Source: an uncultured Prevotellaceae bacterium (lineage in GTDB: Bacteria; Bacteroidota; Bacteroidia; Bacteroidales; Bacteroidaceae). Taken from it: a stretch of 34,564 nucleotides of DNA. Under the pieces are notes generated by a model. That model saw only the letters and a list, made by a program, of their open reading frames with translations, was not told the origin of the DNA and ran no database searches. Location: assembly GCA_946404865.1 (NCBI GenBank), contig CAMJFC010000029.1, positions 1 through 34,564 on the forward strand. Direction: 5' to 3'. This document shows positions 1 through 7,386 of the stretch, piece by piece. Position 1 is the stretch's first letter, and every line of letters begins with the position of its first letter. The position numbers and the translations under genes are program-made.

Positions 1-100
1 GAGACTGAAGCAGTGGAAGAAGGGCATTGGTCTCCTCAAAGAGGAACCCACCTCCAGTAATCGCGGCGGTATATGGACTGTTATTCTTATTGTTGCTCAT
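1..100 (-). CDS. N-terminus of a possible BrxA (DUF1819) protein, truncated by the window edge
   Basis: An ATG at 100 opens a minus-strand frame that stays open to the window edge, giving 33 residues. After a short polar leader (MSNNKNNS) comes PYTAAITGGGFLFEE and then a leucine-rich stretch ending LLPLLQS. This pattern (aromatic, small residues, T-x-G-G, hydrophobic pair, acidic pair, leucine-rich helix) resembles the N-terminus of DUF1819/BrxA, a DNA-binding protein encoded first in many BREX anti-phage operons. A good promoter (207-236) lies about 100 bp upstream, and the neighbour is a divergent WYL-domain gene, an arrangement typical of BREX regulators. Only 33 residues are visible, so the family call is tentative; another short-leader protein is possible. 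Confidence 0.45.
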   Translation of the reverse strand, partial: MSNNKNNSPYTAAITGGGFLFEETNALLPLLQS

Positions 101-206
101 AATTGTTTGCAAAGTTTATTCTCTTCTGTGCGGCTATCGATAGATTTAGTATTCTGCTCTTTGTTGTTCGTTGGCCATAGTAATTTATTCCTTATTGTAC
201 AAGCTG

Positions 207-236
207 CAAATTTACATTTTTTTTGTGATAAACCAA
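207..236 (-). promoter_or_regulatory. Bacteroidetes-type promoter for the BrxA-like gene
   Basis: On the minus strand a perfect -7 element TAAATTTG (214-207, fits TAnnTTTG) is preceded by TTG (236-234) with a 19-bp spacer, the expected spacing for the major Bacteroidetes sigma factor. Transcription would start near 200 and leave a 5' UTR of about 100 nt before the ATG at 100. Confidence 0.55.
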
Positions 237-289
237 CAAGTTCGTCGGATAAAATTCACATCAAAGGTCGAATCAGACTCATAGAGAGC

Positions 290-389
290 TATATTTTGCC
301 ACGAAAGCCAAAAAAACATCGTTCGTGGCAAATTATAAGGTTATATTTTGCCACGAAAGGCCAAAAAATACCGTTCGTGGCAAATTATA
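290..389. repeat. Two tandem 48-bp palindromes (16-bp arms, 16-nt loops), operator-like
   Basis: Each unit has arms TATATTTTGCCACGAA and TTCGTGGCAAATTATA (15 of 16 pair) around a 16-nt A-rich loop. Unit 1 has arms 290-305 and 322-337; unit 2 has arms 342-357 and 374-389. The arms are identical between the two units and the period is 52 bp (close to five helical turns). They lie between the promoters of the divergent BrxA-like and AlbA_2-WYL genes, a natural place for an operator of the WYL protein. Alternatives are a dispersed hairpin repeat or a structured leader. Confidence 0.8.
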
Positions 390-430
390 AACGTAAATTC
401 GCCTGTATGAGAGGGGTATGTCTAAGGAAT

Positions 431-555
431 ATAGGAGTTAAGGAATGTGTCGGCCTGACGGCCGATGGGGTTCTATGTCTATGGAACATAGGAATCAAGG
501 ATGTGTCGGCCTGACGGCCGGTGGGGTTCTATGTCTATGGATTGTAGGAATCAAG
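431..555. repeat. Tandem 56-bp repeat of a dispersed family (cggcctgacggccg core)
   Basis: Two copies plus a partial third. The palindromic core cggcctgacggccg is at 451-464 and 507-520, each followed by a shared ggttctatgtctatgg segment and preceded by ATAGGA..AAGGA. A reverse-oriented relative lies at 16416-16480. An open frame runs through these repeats into the downstream gene, but they are more likely non-coding. This element and the palindromes at 290-389 account for most of the 101-666 intergenic region. Confidence 0.75.
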
Positions 556-628
556 GAATTTGAGGGCTTACGGCTTTTTTTTCATCATTTTCTTTTTTCA
601 AATCGTGTGGGTTTTCATTTGAAAATCG

Positions 629-636
629 TATTTTTG
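629..636 (+). promoter_or_regulatory. -7 promoter element for the AlbA_2-WYL gene
   Basis: TATTTTTG fits TAnnTTTG exactly and lies 30 bp before the ATG at 667, giving a leader of about 25 nt. A TTTG at 618-621 is too close to serve as the -33 element, so the upstream half is weak. Confidence 0.4.
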
Positions 637-666
637 CAGCAGAATGTAAATTACCATGATGCGACT

Positions 667-3552
667 ATGAATACGACAGAAAACACACCTTTATGGTTGG
701 ACCTGAAAAAAGAATATATCGACGATAACTGGGAACGGGTGCAAGCCTATTTCAAACATTCAGCCAATGAAACGAGAAAAGACGGTTTCTATCAAGTATC
801 GATACAGCTGTTCCGGGAAAAAATAAGCGATGTGGTCAATCATGTTGCCTGCCAACCCCTGTACGAGGAAGAGGAGACGAAAGAACAAATCATTTATCAA
901 CTCCGGCAACTTGCCACTTATCTGTTGATGAACGACCCGGAGGCCGGCGATCTGGAGAAGAGAACGTATATGGCTTTTCTCGCTGAACTGCAACGACTGT
1001 ATCCTTCCTACTCCTTTCAGGCGCTGAAAGCAGCCTTTCTCCGGCTGCGGCATAAGCGAATCGCAAGTTTGGGATTCGCGTGGAATGACCTTGACAATAT
1101 CGGTCAGGAATTGTTCGCATATCATGCCGTCACACAGCCAACGTTCGAAAGGTGGCTTAGTAAACCTGCGGTGTACTCTCAACATGGTACAGCGCTGCTG
1201 ACTCAAAATGGTCTTTTCCTGACCCATGAGTCGCAGAAAGAGGCGTTGAAATTGGTTAATGTTGGGTCGCATTCGCTCGATAAAGGACTTGGTATCACAC
1301 TGTGTACGACTCAGGCTGAGCGACTCAAGCAAAGTTATGAGAATGACCTGACGAAGATAGACGAGTTCGTCAAAGAGTTCCTCGCTCAACAAGACAAAAC
1401 CAAGGCGGAAAACAAGCGCAAAACTGTCGCATTGAAATCTTACAGCGACGGTGATGAGGCCACGGTGCGCATCAGTAAGATTGACCAGACAGGCAAAATA
1501 TATGTGGAGACGGTTGATGCTGGCCGCGAAATCCTGCAAGGTGTCATCACCTACACGCTGCAAAGCTTGTTCTTTTACGACACATCGTCGCTCCATACGT
1601 TCTTTAAGGAGGGGGACGTCTTAAAAGCAACCATCAACTATAATGGCAATCGTCCCGTATTCCATATCGAAGACCAACTGAGGACTTTTTTCGATGAGGA
1701 CACCCAAAAAAGTGAAGAGGAGTGCAATGAATTCAAAGCTAAATTGTTACGAAAGAAAAGTAATTCGTACCAATGGATCAATGAATTCGGTATTGCCATG
1801 TACACCGAGGCGTATGGCGATTACAATGTCGGTGACTATGCCCTGTTGGCTGTCAGCCGGCACAATACGGGCAAATACTTGGGGAAGATAGACGCGACCA
1901 TCATAGGAACAGCTGATGAACCGTTTGATGAAAAAGAGGTTCGACGCGACTGTATGCGCGCCTTTGTGGATTCTTGTTCACCAGTCGTCAAAGCAAAAAC
2001 AGAAGAGGTCTTTGGCACGATTGTACCCCAAGAATTGATGTTGTTGGTGCGAATGTTTTTCACTCATCAGAAGTCGCTGACCAAACCTGCTGACCGCTTT
2101 CATTTCTTGGCATACGCGGCTGTGCTGGCCAAGATGTTAGACGACAGCACCTCGTTGTCGTACATCATCTTTGAGAAATCCTATTTGAGAGCGCTCGTCT
2201 TGTTCGCCCGCAACGAAGACATTAAGGACATCAGTCTGACGCCAGGCCCAGAGTATGTTGATGCTACTCCGACACGCGTCAAGGAGGAGGTGGTAGGCTT
2301 GTTGAAAGAGTACGGAAGGAACGACCACTCAGAGAAACTCTCTGCCAGCATAGAGAAATTTAAAGACACGATACCGATGTTGTCGCGGTTGGCACTGCTC
2401 ATCCAAACATCCAACTCGTTGCAAGGCATCCTGACCGATGCCGCACTGAACGTCATACGCAGGGAGATTATCAAAACGCTCTCTATCGAGACGGAAAACC
2501 AAGCGGACTTGGAGGTGGAAGGAAAAGCGTATTTGGGTACAGAAAGCGATACACTGGAATTCAAGACATCTATCATCTTCCCGTCTAACAATCAGATGCA
2601 ACCGGAAGAGAGAACCCAGAACTTCAACATCATGAAAGGGGTGTGTGCTTTCCTCAACTCCACATCTGGCGGAACGCTCTTCTTGGGCGTCAATGACCAG
2701 GGATATGTCTGTGGCATAGAGAATGACATGAGGCATTTAAAATACACTCACATAGATATGTATCTGCGATATATTCAAGATAAAGCATGTCTGTTTTTCG
2801 GCAAAGATGTGTTGCCTTATCTGCATATCGAACCGCATCAGGACAATGACAGTCAATATGTGGCGATACGCATCGACCCGCATCCCTATCGGGTGGTGGA
2901 GATAGACGGAAAGGCATACTTGCGCATCAATGCTGAGTCGCGTGAGATGAGCGAACAGATGCGGCAAGAGCTCATCGCTAAAAAAGTATTTGAAGAGATA
3001 GACAGAGCGGCAGCCATCTCGTTGCTGCAACATGCTTGCGCTAACAATAAGTGTGTGGTTCTACACAACTATGCCTCTTCGAACAGCGGGTCTGTGACCG
3101 ACCGGATGGTGGAAGCTTATGATATACACCCTGAAGATGGCCTGGCTATCGGATATGACAGGAAAAAGCAGGAAATACGTGTGTTCAACATCAATCGTAT
3201 CGGGTATGTGGAAATCAAGGAAAATGAACCATGGGAATATCAAGCGCAACACCAAAGGATGGGCGTTGACGTGTTTCACATGTCTGGCATAAAGCCTATC
3301 CATGTCTCGTTGGAAATGGACTTGTTGGCCAAAAACCTGTTGATAGAGGAATTCCCTCGGGCAGAAGAATATGTCAGTCCGTGCAAAGGCGACACCAATT
3401 CATGGTTCTTTGATGCTGATGTGTATGATATGAAAGGTGTTGGACGGTTCTACATCGGACTTGCCCAACACATCAAGATACAAAAAGCACCCGAGTTGAA
3501 AGCGTTTGTCAAAGAGTATCTAAAGGAACTGGAAGAAAGAGGTGAGGGGTGA
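667..3552 (+). CDS. Large AlbA_2-WYL domain protein, probable transcriptional regulator
   Basis: 961 residues from ATG 667. The frame is open upstream to 445, but that part is dispersed repeat, and a -7 element sits just before 667. Residues 1-250 are helical with no recognised domain. Two short OB/S1-like beta segments follow (about 258-295 and 385-412). Residues 622-765 form an AlbA_2 (Schlafen-AlbA) domain, with LEFKTS, LNSTSGGTLFLGV and a conserved basic tail. Residues 780-860 look like a WYL domain (VEAYDIHPEDGLAIGYD, then IRVFNINRI), followed by a WYL C-terminal extension (875-955). WYL domains bind nucleic acid or nucleotide ligands and regulate defence loci, including BREX (BrxR). The gene is divergent from a BrxA-like start, so a role as BREX regulator or accessory factor is inferred. 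The last residues (RGEG) and the stop codon are encoded by a G-rich repeat. Confidence 0.75.
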   Translation: MNTTENTPLWLDLKKEYIDDNWERVQAYFKHSANETRKDGFYQVSIQLFREKISDVVNHVACQPLYEEEETKEQIIYQLRQLATYLLMNDPEAGDLEKRTYMAFLAELQRLYPSYSFQALKAAFLRLRHKRIASLGFAWNDLDNIGQELFAYHAVTQPTFERWLSKPAVYSQHGTALLTQNGLFLTHESQKEALKLVNVGSHSLDKGLGITLCTTQAERLKQSYENDLTKIDEFVKEFLAQQDKTKAENKRKTVALKSYSDGDEATVRISKIDQTGKIYVETVDAGREILQGVITYTLQSLFFYDTSSLHTFFKEGDVLKATINYNGNRPVFHIEDQLRTFFDEDTQKSEEECNEFKAKLLRKKSNSYQWINEFGIAMYTEAYGDYNVGDYALLAVSRHNTGKYLGKIDATIIGTADEPFDEKEVRRDCMRAFVDSCSPVVKAKTEEVFGTIVPQELMLLVRMFFTHQKSLTKPADRFHFLAYAAVLAKMLDDSTSLSYIIFEKSYLRALVLFARNEDIKDISLTPGPEYVDATPTRVKEEVVGLLKEYGRNDHSEKLSASIEKFKDTIPMLSRLALLIQTSNSLQGILTDAALNVIRREIIKTLSIETENQADLEVEGKAYLGTESDTLEFKTSIIFPSNNQMQPEERTQNFNIMKGVCAFLNSTSGGTLFLGVNDQGYVCGIENDMRHLKYTHIDMYLRYIQDKACLFFGKDVLPYLHIEPHQDNDSQYVAIRIDPHPYRVVEIDGKAYLRINAESREMSEQMRQELIAKKVFEEIDRAAAISLLQHACANNKCVVLHNYASSNSGSVTDRMVEAYDIHPEDGLAIGYDRKKQEIRVFNINRIGYVEIKENEPWEYQAQHQRMGVDVFHMSGIKPIHVSLEMDLLAKNLLIEEFPRAEEYVSPCKGDTNSWFFDADVYDMKGVGRFYIGLAQHIKIQKAPELKAFVKEYLKELEERGEG

Positions 3553-3634
3553 GGGGTAAGAGGTTACTCAGAGGTGAGGGGTGAGGGGTAAGAGGTTACT
3601 CAGAGGTGAGGGGTGAGGGGTAAGAGGTAAGAGA
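3539..3634. repeat. Three tandem 32-bp G-rich repeats
   Basis: Units start at 3539, 3571 and 3603, each built on gaggtgaggggtgagggg followed by taagaggt. The first unit overlaps the end of the AlbA_2-WYL gene and supplies its stop codon. Similar G-rich runs occur at 20366-20475 and 22187-22215. Confidence 0.85.
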
Positions 3635-3700
3635 TTACTCTGCAAATGGAGTATTGTCTTCACTCCTTCACTCCTTCACTCCTCCACTCCTAAACACTCA
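3625..3700. repeat. Dispersed repeat, copy A (near-identical to 22208-22260)
   Basis: About 51 bp from 3625 match 22208-22258 with one visible difference (gtattg versus gcattg), followed in both places by runs of cactcctt/cactcct. Shorter relatives lie inverted at 31900-32010. From 3700 to 3850 I see nothing beyond AT-rich spacer. Confidence 0.8.
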
Positions 3701-3850
3701 CCCCTTCTTTCCTATGAGGTTGGGGGAAATGTCAATCTCTATATTTTACAATGCTTTGATTTGTTTTTGGGCAACAATAATGGCATCGTTAGATCACGCT
3801 CTTGCTCGTCTTCAACCGCATCAATGAACGTGTCAGAACACTCAACCATA

Positions 3851-3889
3851 GAAAAAGCCACGAACACCCACAAAAAGGGTGCTCGTGGC
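3851..3889 (-). terminator. Rho-independent terminator of the etf/acyl-CoA dehydrogenase operon
   Basis: Arms 3857-3869 (gccacgaacaccc) and 3877-3889 (gggtgctcgtggc) form a 13-bp stem with one mismatch and a 7-nt loop. On the minus strand it is followed by a T run (complement of 3852-3856), 20 bp after the dehydrogenase stop. On the plus strand it is followed by TTTTA, so it may work in both directions. Confidence 0.8.
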
Positions 3890-3908
3890 GTTTTATGATC
3901 AGGTTTTT

Positions 3909-5642
3909 TTATGCCTCTTCTTCAGCTTTCTCTTCCAGGGCCTTGAAGTAGTCGAGGTCCTCAACGTGGAAGGCCTTGATGTAGGCCGACTTGCCCAGCA
4001 CGTTCTCTTCGGTCATGCGCACATATACCTGTGCTGACTTGGCGAAGAGCTCGGGAGCCTTGGAGGCGTCGTCGAGGATGAGCAGCGACATCACCAACTC
4101 GCAGGTCATGTCGTACAGACGGCGGGCCAAGAAGTCCTGTGCCGGCTGGTTGCCCAATGCCTTCACGTTAGCGATAGCTTCCTCATATACGGGGATGAGC
4201 GCACGCACACGGTCGGCCAGCGGTTGCATATCGGCAGAGGCATTCAGCTGCTCGGCCATCTCCTTGATGTTGGCCAGCATGGTGCCGTTGGTGATATAAC
4301 GGATGGCAGCCACTACCTGCAACTGTGTGGTTCCCTCGTAGATGGAGAAGATGCGGGCGTCGCGGTACAGACGCTGGCTCTTATACTCCATGATGAAACC
4401 GCTACCGCCGTGGATGCTGATGGCATCGTAGGCGTTTTGGTTGGCGTACTCCGAGTTCATACCTTTGGCCATCGGGGTGAAGGCATCGGCCAGACGTTGG
4501 TATTTCTTCAACTCCTGACGCTCCTCGGGTGTGAGCGAGCGGTCGCGAGCGATATCTTCCAAAGCCTTGTAGATATCCACATAACGGGCTGTCATGTAGA
4601 GCAGCGAACGGCCGGCATCGAGCTTGGCCTTCATGCGGCTGAGCATGTCATACACGGCGGGGAAGTTGATGATCTTCTCACCAAACTGGGCACGCTCCTT
4701 GGCGTAAGCCAGACCTTCGTTATAAGCTTCCTGACTCAGACCCACACTCTGGGCGGCGATGCCGAGACGGGCACCGTTCATCAGGGCCATCACATATTTA
4801 ATCAGACCGAGGCGGGTGCTGCCGCAGAGTTCGGCCTTGGCGTTCTTATAGGTCAGCTCGCAGGTGGGTGAGCCGTGGATACCGAGTTTGTGCTCGATAT
4901 GGCGCACGTTGACACCGCCCTGACGCTTGTCGTAGATGAACATCGACAGACCGCGGCCGTCCTTCGTGCCCTCCTCAGAGCGTGCCAGCACGAGGTGGAT
5001 GTCAGAGTCACCATTGGTGATGAAGCGCTTCACACCGTTCAGTCGCCAGCAATTCTCCTTCTCGTCGAAGGTGGCCTTCAGCATCACGCGCTGCAGGTCG
5101 GAACCGGCATCGGGCTCTGTCAGGTCCATCGACATACCCTCACCGGCGCAAACGCGGGGGATATACTTCTGGCGCTGCTCCTCGCTACCGAACTCATACA
5201 GCGTGTCGATACAGCTCTGCAGACTCCAGATGTTCTGGAAACCGGCATCAGCAGCCGAAATCATCTCAGAGAGCATAGAGAACACAGCGTTAGGCAGGTT
5301 CAGACCGCCGTAGCGACGGGGCATTGACACGCCCCACAGGCCAGCCTTACGGGTGGCGTCGAGGTTCTCGTAGGTCTTTGTAGCGTAGACCATACGTTTG
5401 TTCACGAGGTGAGGACCTTCGAGGTCGACATCCTCAGAGTTGGGGGCGATGATATTGGCAGCCACGTCGCCGGTGATGTCGAGAATCTGCTTGTAGTTCT
5501 CGATGGCATCGCCCAGGTCAACGGGGGCGTCCTCATACTTGTCTTTGTCTTCGTAGCCCTTCTCCTTGAGTTCTACGATGCGCTCCATCAAAGGATGATT
5601 CAGGTGGAACGCAATTTCAGGATGGTCGGTATAATAATTCAT
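3909..5642 (-). CDS. Acyl-CoA dehydrogenase
   Basis: 577 residues from the ATG at 5642 (MNYYTDHPEI); the frame is open further upstream but only through a palindromic repeat. FAD-dependent alpha,beta-dehydrogenation of an acyl-CoA, with electrons passed to EtfAB, encoded just upstream. Visible motifs: ACAD signature LTEPDAGSD (174-182), RLGIAAQ (292-298), HGGSGF (411-416) and YEGTTQLQ (435-442), whose Glu436 occupies the catalytic-base position of short/medium-chain enzymes. At 577 residues it is longer than classical 380-residue enzymes; the extra C-terminal helical region fits the longer ACAD subfamily common in Bacteroidetes. Last gene of a minus-strand operon and followed by a terminator. 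Substrate chain length cannot be told from the sequence. Confidence 0.9.
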   Translation of the reverse strand: MNYYTDHPEIAFHLNHPLMERIVELKEKGYEDKDKYEDAPVDLGDAIENYKQILDITGDVAANIIAPNSEDVDLEGPHLVNKRMVYATKTYENLDATRKAGLWGVSMPRRYGGLNLPNAVFSMLSEMISAADAGFQNIWSLQSCIDTLYEFGSEEQRQKYIPRVCAGEGMSMDLTEPDAGSDLQRVMLKATFDEKENCWRLNGVKRFITNGDSDIHLVLARSEEGTKDGRGLSMFIYDKRQGGVNVRHIEHKLGIHGSPTCELTYKNAKAELCGSTRLGLIKYVMALMNGARLGIAAQSVGLSQEAYNEGLAYAKERAQFGEKIINFPAVYDMLSRMKAKLDAGRSLLYMTARYVDIYKALEDIARDRSLTPEERQELKKYQRLADAFTPMAKGMNSEYANQNAYDAISIHGGSGFIMEYKSQRLYRDARIFSIYEGTTQLQVVAAIRYITNGTMLANIKEMAEQLNASADMQPLADRVRALIPVYEEAIANVKALGNQPAQDFLARRLYDMTCELVMSLLILDDASKAPELFAKSAQVYVRMTEENVLGKSAYIKAFHVEDLDYFKALEEKAEEEA

Positions 5643-5650
5643 GATGTTAT

Positions 5651-5781
5651 AAGCCCCCCTCCCATCCTCCCCCGAGGGGGAGGAATAGATTGCAGAAGGA
5701 TATAGGGGCAATCTTTTACATTCTTATTCTATTGGTTAACTAATCATTCCCTCCACTCGGGGAGGGCCAGGGTGGGGGCTT
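5651..5781. repeat. Inverted pair of C-rich palindromic repeats without a gene (MITE-like)
   Basis: The left copy (5651-5683) starts AAGCCCCC and ends in a cctcccccgagggggagg hairpin. The right copy (5749-5781), read on the minus strand, also starts AAGCCCCC and ends in a similar hairpin; about 23 of 33 positions agree. The 65 bp between them contain no gene. The pair fills the etfA - dehydrogenase gap and has the same outward-facing head layout as the pair flanking the DUF559 gene. Confidence 0.65.
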
Positions 5782-5783
5782 CC

Positions 5784-6878
5784 TTATTTACTATTCTGCT
5801 TGTAGTATTTAATCAGCTTCGGCACAACTTCCTCAACTGTGCCGACAATCACGTAGTCGGCGATGCGGTTGATGGGCGCATCGGGGTCGTTGTTCACGCT
5901 GATGATGATACCAGAGTCCTGCATACCGGCGATGTGCTGAATCTGACCGGAGATACCGCAGGCGATATACACCTTCGGGTGAACGGTGACACCGGTCTGA
6001 CCAATCTGACGGTCGTGGTCGCAGAAACCAGCGTCAACAGCGGCACGGCTGCCACCCACCTCGCCATGGAGCACCTTGGCCAGATCAAACAACATGTCGA
6101 AACCTTCTTTCGAGCCCATGCCGTAACCACCAGCCACGACGATGGGAGCACCTTTCAGGTTGTGCTTGGCGGCCTCCACATGGTGGTCGAGCACTTTCAC
6201 AACACCAGCCACGGCCATATCGACATATTTAGACACTTCGGGATAAGCCACTTCCTTGCGGCAATCACCCTCATAGAGCGCTTTCTGCATCACACCACTG
6301 CGCACCGTAGCCATCTGTGGACGGTGGTCGGGGTTGACAATCGTAGCCACGATGTTACCACCGAAAGCGGGACGGATTTGATAGAGCAGGTTGTCATACA
6401 CCTTGCCAGCCTTCTTGTCTTCGTATGAACCGATTTCCAGTTCGGTACAATCGGCGGTCAGACCGCTGGTGAGCGACGAGCTGACGCGGGGTCCGAGGTC
6501 GCGGCCGATAACGGTGGCACCCATCAGACAGATTTGCGGTTGCTCTTCCTTGAACAGGTTCACAAGGATATCGGTATGAGGTGCTGAGGTGTAGGGGAAC
6601 AGGCCTTCTCCGTCGAAGACGAACAGCTTATCGACGCCGTAGGGCAGAATCTGCTCTTCCACGTTACCTTTGATGCCGGTGCCGATGACGACAGCGTGGA
6701 GCTCTACTTTCAACTCATTGGCGAGTTTACGACCTTTGGTCAGCAACTCCTGTGAAACTTCTTGCACAGTTGTGCCTTCAATCTCGCAATAGACAAATAC
6801 GGCCTCACCCCCGACCCCTCTCCGAGGGGAGAGGGGAGTGGATACTCCCGTGTTCAGAGTTTTTTCTTGCGTATTCAT
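5784..6878 (-). CDS. etfA: Electron transfer flavoprotein alpha subunit
   Basis: 364 residues. The N-terminal ETF domain starts at about residue 27 (VFVYCEIEG). The C-terminal FAD-binding domain carries GGSRAAVDAGF (275-285), QIGQTGVTVHPKVYIACGISG (around 291-311) and NNDPDAPI (329-336). With EtfB it forms the FAD/AMP heterodimer that takes electrons from the acyl-CoA dehydrogenase. The start ATG (6878-6876) overlaps the DUF559 stop as ATGA, so translation is probably coupled. Odd feature: residues about 12-26 (VSTPLSPRRGVGGEA) are the translation of a dispersed palindromic repeat (6802-6836). There is no ATG, GTG or TTG between that repeat and the conserved domain, so the repeat must be translated from this start. 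Confidence 0.93.
   Translation of the reverse strand: MNTQEKTLNTGVSTPLSPRRGVGGEAVFVYCEIEGTTVQEVSQELLTKGRKLANELKVELHAVVIGTGIKGNVEEQILPYGVDKLFVFDGEGLFPYTSAPHTDILVNLFKEEQPQICLMGATVIGRDLGPRVSSSLTSGLTADCTELEIGSYEDKKAGKVYDNLLYQIRPAFGGNIVATIVNPDHRPQMATVRSGVMQKALYEGDCRKEVAYPEVSKYVDMAVAGVVKVLDHHVEAAKHNLKGAPIVVAGGYGMGSKEGFDMLFDLAKVLHGEVGGSRAAVDAGFCDHDRQIGQTGVTVHPKVYIACGISGQIQHIAGMQDSGIIISVNNDPDAPINRIADYVIVGTVEEVVPKLIKYYKQNSK
6802..6836 (+). repeat. Left 35-bp inverted repeat flanking the DUF559 gene
   Basis: Begins GCCTCACCCCC and ends in the hairpin CCCTCTCCGAGGGGAGAGGG. Its reverse complement matches 7349-7383 at 33 of 35 positions. It lies inside the 5' end of etfA and is translated. Confidence 0.9.
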
Positions 6879-7273
6879 ATTATTTTATTGTTTAATTCTT
6901 CTTTGATGATTTGGATAATCTTTCGAATATTCGACTTCACTTCTTCATTGCTGAAACGAATCACTTGAAAACCGTTACTTTGCAGATAGTTGGTGCGGAT
7001 TTGATCTTCTTGTCGTTGTTCATCCGTATGATGATACTCTCCATCGACCTCGATGACCAGCTTGTATTCTAAGCAGATAAAATCAACGATGTAGTCACCT
7101 ATAATATGTTGCCGTCTGAATTTAAAACCTTTTAGGTTCTGGCGTAGCGCAGTCCAGAGAAATCCTTCGCTTTCAGTCATCTTTTGCCTGTTGTGCCGGG
7201 CAAACTCTTTCAGTATGGGATATCTGTCGGGCGCAGCCGTTTCATAACCATGACTCATATCGGCCAACATCAT
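6875..7273 (-). CDS. DUF559 endonuclease-like protein
   Basis: 132 residues; ATG 7273 was chosen, and MSHGYE (ATG 7258) is an alternative. It matches the DUF559 family (PD-(D/E)xK-like, related to Vsr and restriction-endonuclease folds). Visible family features: RQKMTESEGFLW (29-40), LKGFKFRRQHIIGDYIVDF (47-65) and LVIEVDGEYH (72-81), with candidate catalytic Asp64, Glu75 and Asp77, then GFQVIRFSNEEV (101-112). The full family length is present and intact. Its TGA overlaps the etfA ATG by ATGA. The function of the family is not established. It has no evident link to electron transfer and is flanked by inverted palindromic repeats, suggesting that it arrived as part of a mobile unit. Confidence 0.85.
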   Translation of the reverse strand: MMLADMSHGYETAAPDRYPILKEFARHNRQKMTESEGFLWTALRQNLKGFKFRRQHIIGDYIVDFICLEYKLVIEVDGEYHHTDEQRQEDQIRTNYLQSNGFQVIRFSNEEVKSNIRKIIQIIKEELNNKII

Positions 7274-7348
7274 TTGATTTTCTATTAGGAATACCGTTCC
7301 TTGTGTAAGTCTTTTCAGCGAGAAAGAGAATGAAGTTAGCTATCTACG

Positions 7349-7383
7349 CCCCTCTCCCCTTGGAGAGGGGTTGGGGGTGAGGC
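7349..7383 (-). repeat. Right 35-bp inverted repeat flanking the DUF559 gene
   Basis: Read on the minus strand it begins GCCTCACCCCC and ends in a CCCTCTCC-AA-GGGGAGAGG hairpin; only positions 12 and 23 differ from the left repeat. It could also fold as a hairpin in the operon mRNA right after the etfB stop codon. Confidence 0.9.
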
Positions 7384-7386
7384 TTT

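Larger units (their letters stand above)
6802..7383 (-). mobile_element. Candidate mobile unit: DUF559 gene bounded by 35-bp inverted repeats
   Basis: A 582-bp segment with near-perfect terminal inverted repeats (6802-6836 and 7349-7383) encloses one gene, a DUF559 endonuclease-like protein. It sits between etfB and etfA, which are normally adjacent. The right repeat starts 3 bp after the etfB stop; the left one is inside the etfA N-terminus, where the conserved domain seems to have lost its own start codon. No target-site duplication is evident. No known transposase is encoded, so mobility by the DUF559 protein itself, or in trans, is inference. Confidence 0.5.

Noticed and set aside
290..389. 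CRISPR array
   Set aside because: There are only two units, and the conserved part is a palindrome with variable loops rather than repeats separated by unique spacers of 30 bp or more; no cas gene is visible.
107..514. 135-residue plus-strand frame in the first intergenic region
   Set aside because: It crosses the minus-strand promoter, the tandem palindromes and the 56-bp repeat, has no domain, and shows unlikely composition.
445..666. N-terminal extension of the AlbA_2-WYL frame to 445
   Set aside because: These codons are the 56-bp dispersed tandem repeat and AT-rich leader; a -7 element and a good ATG at 667 follow.
3539..3634. CRISPR or G-quadruplex regulatory array
   Set aside because: The tandem units are contiguous with no spacers; the G runs could fold as quadruplexes, but the same simple repeat is scattered after several genes and looks like a dispersed low-complexity family.
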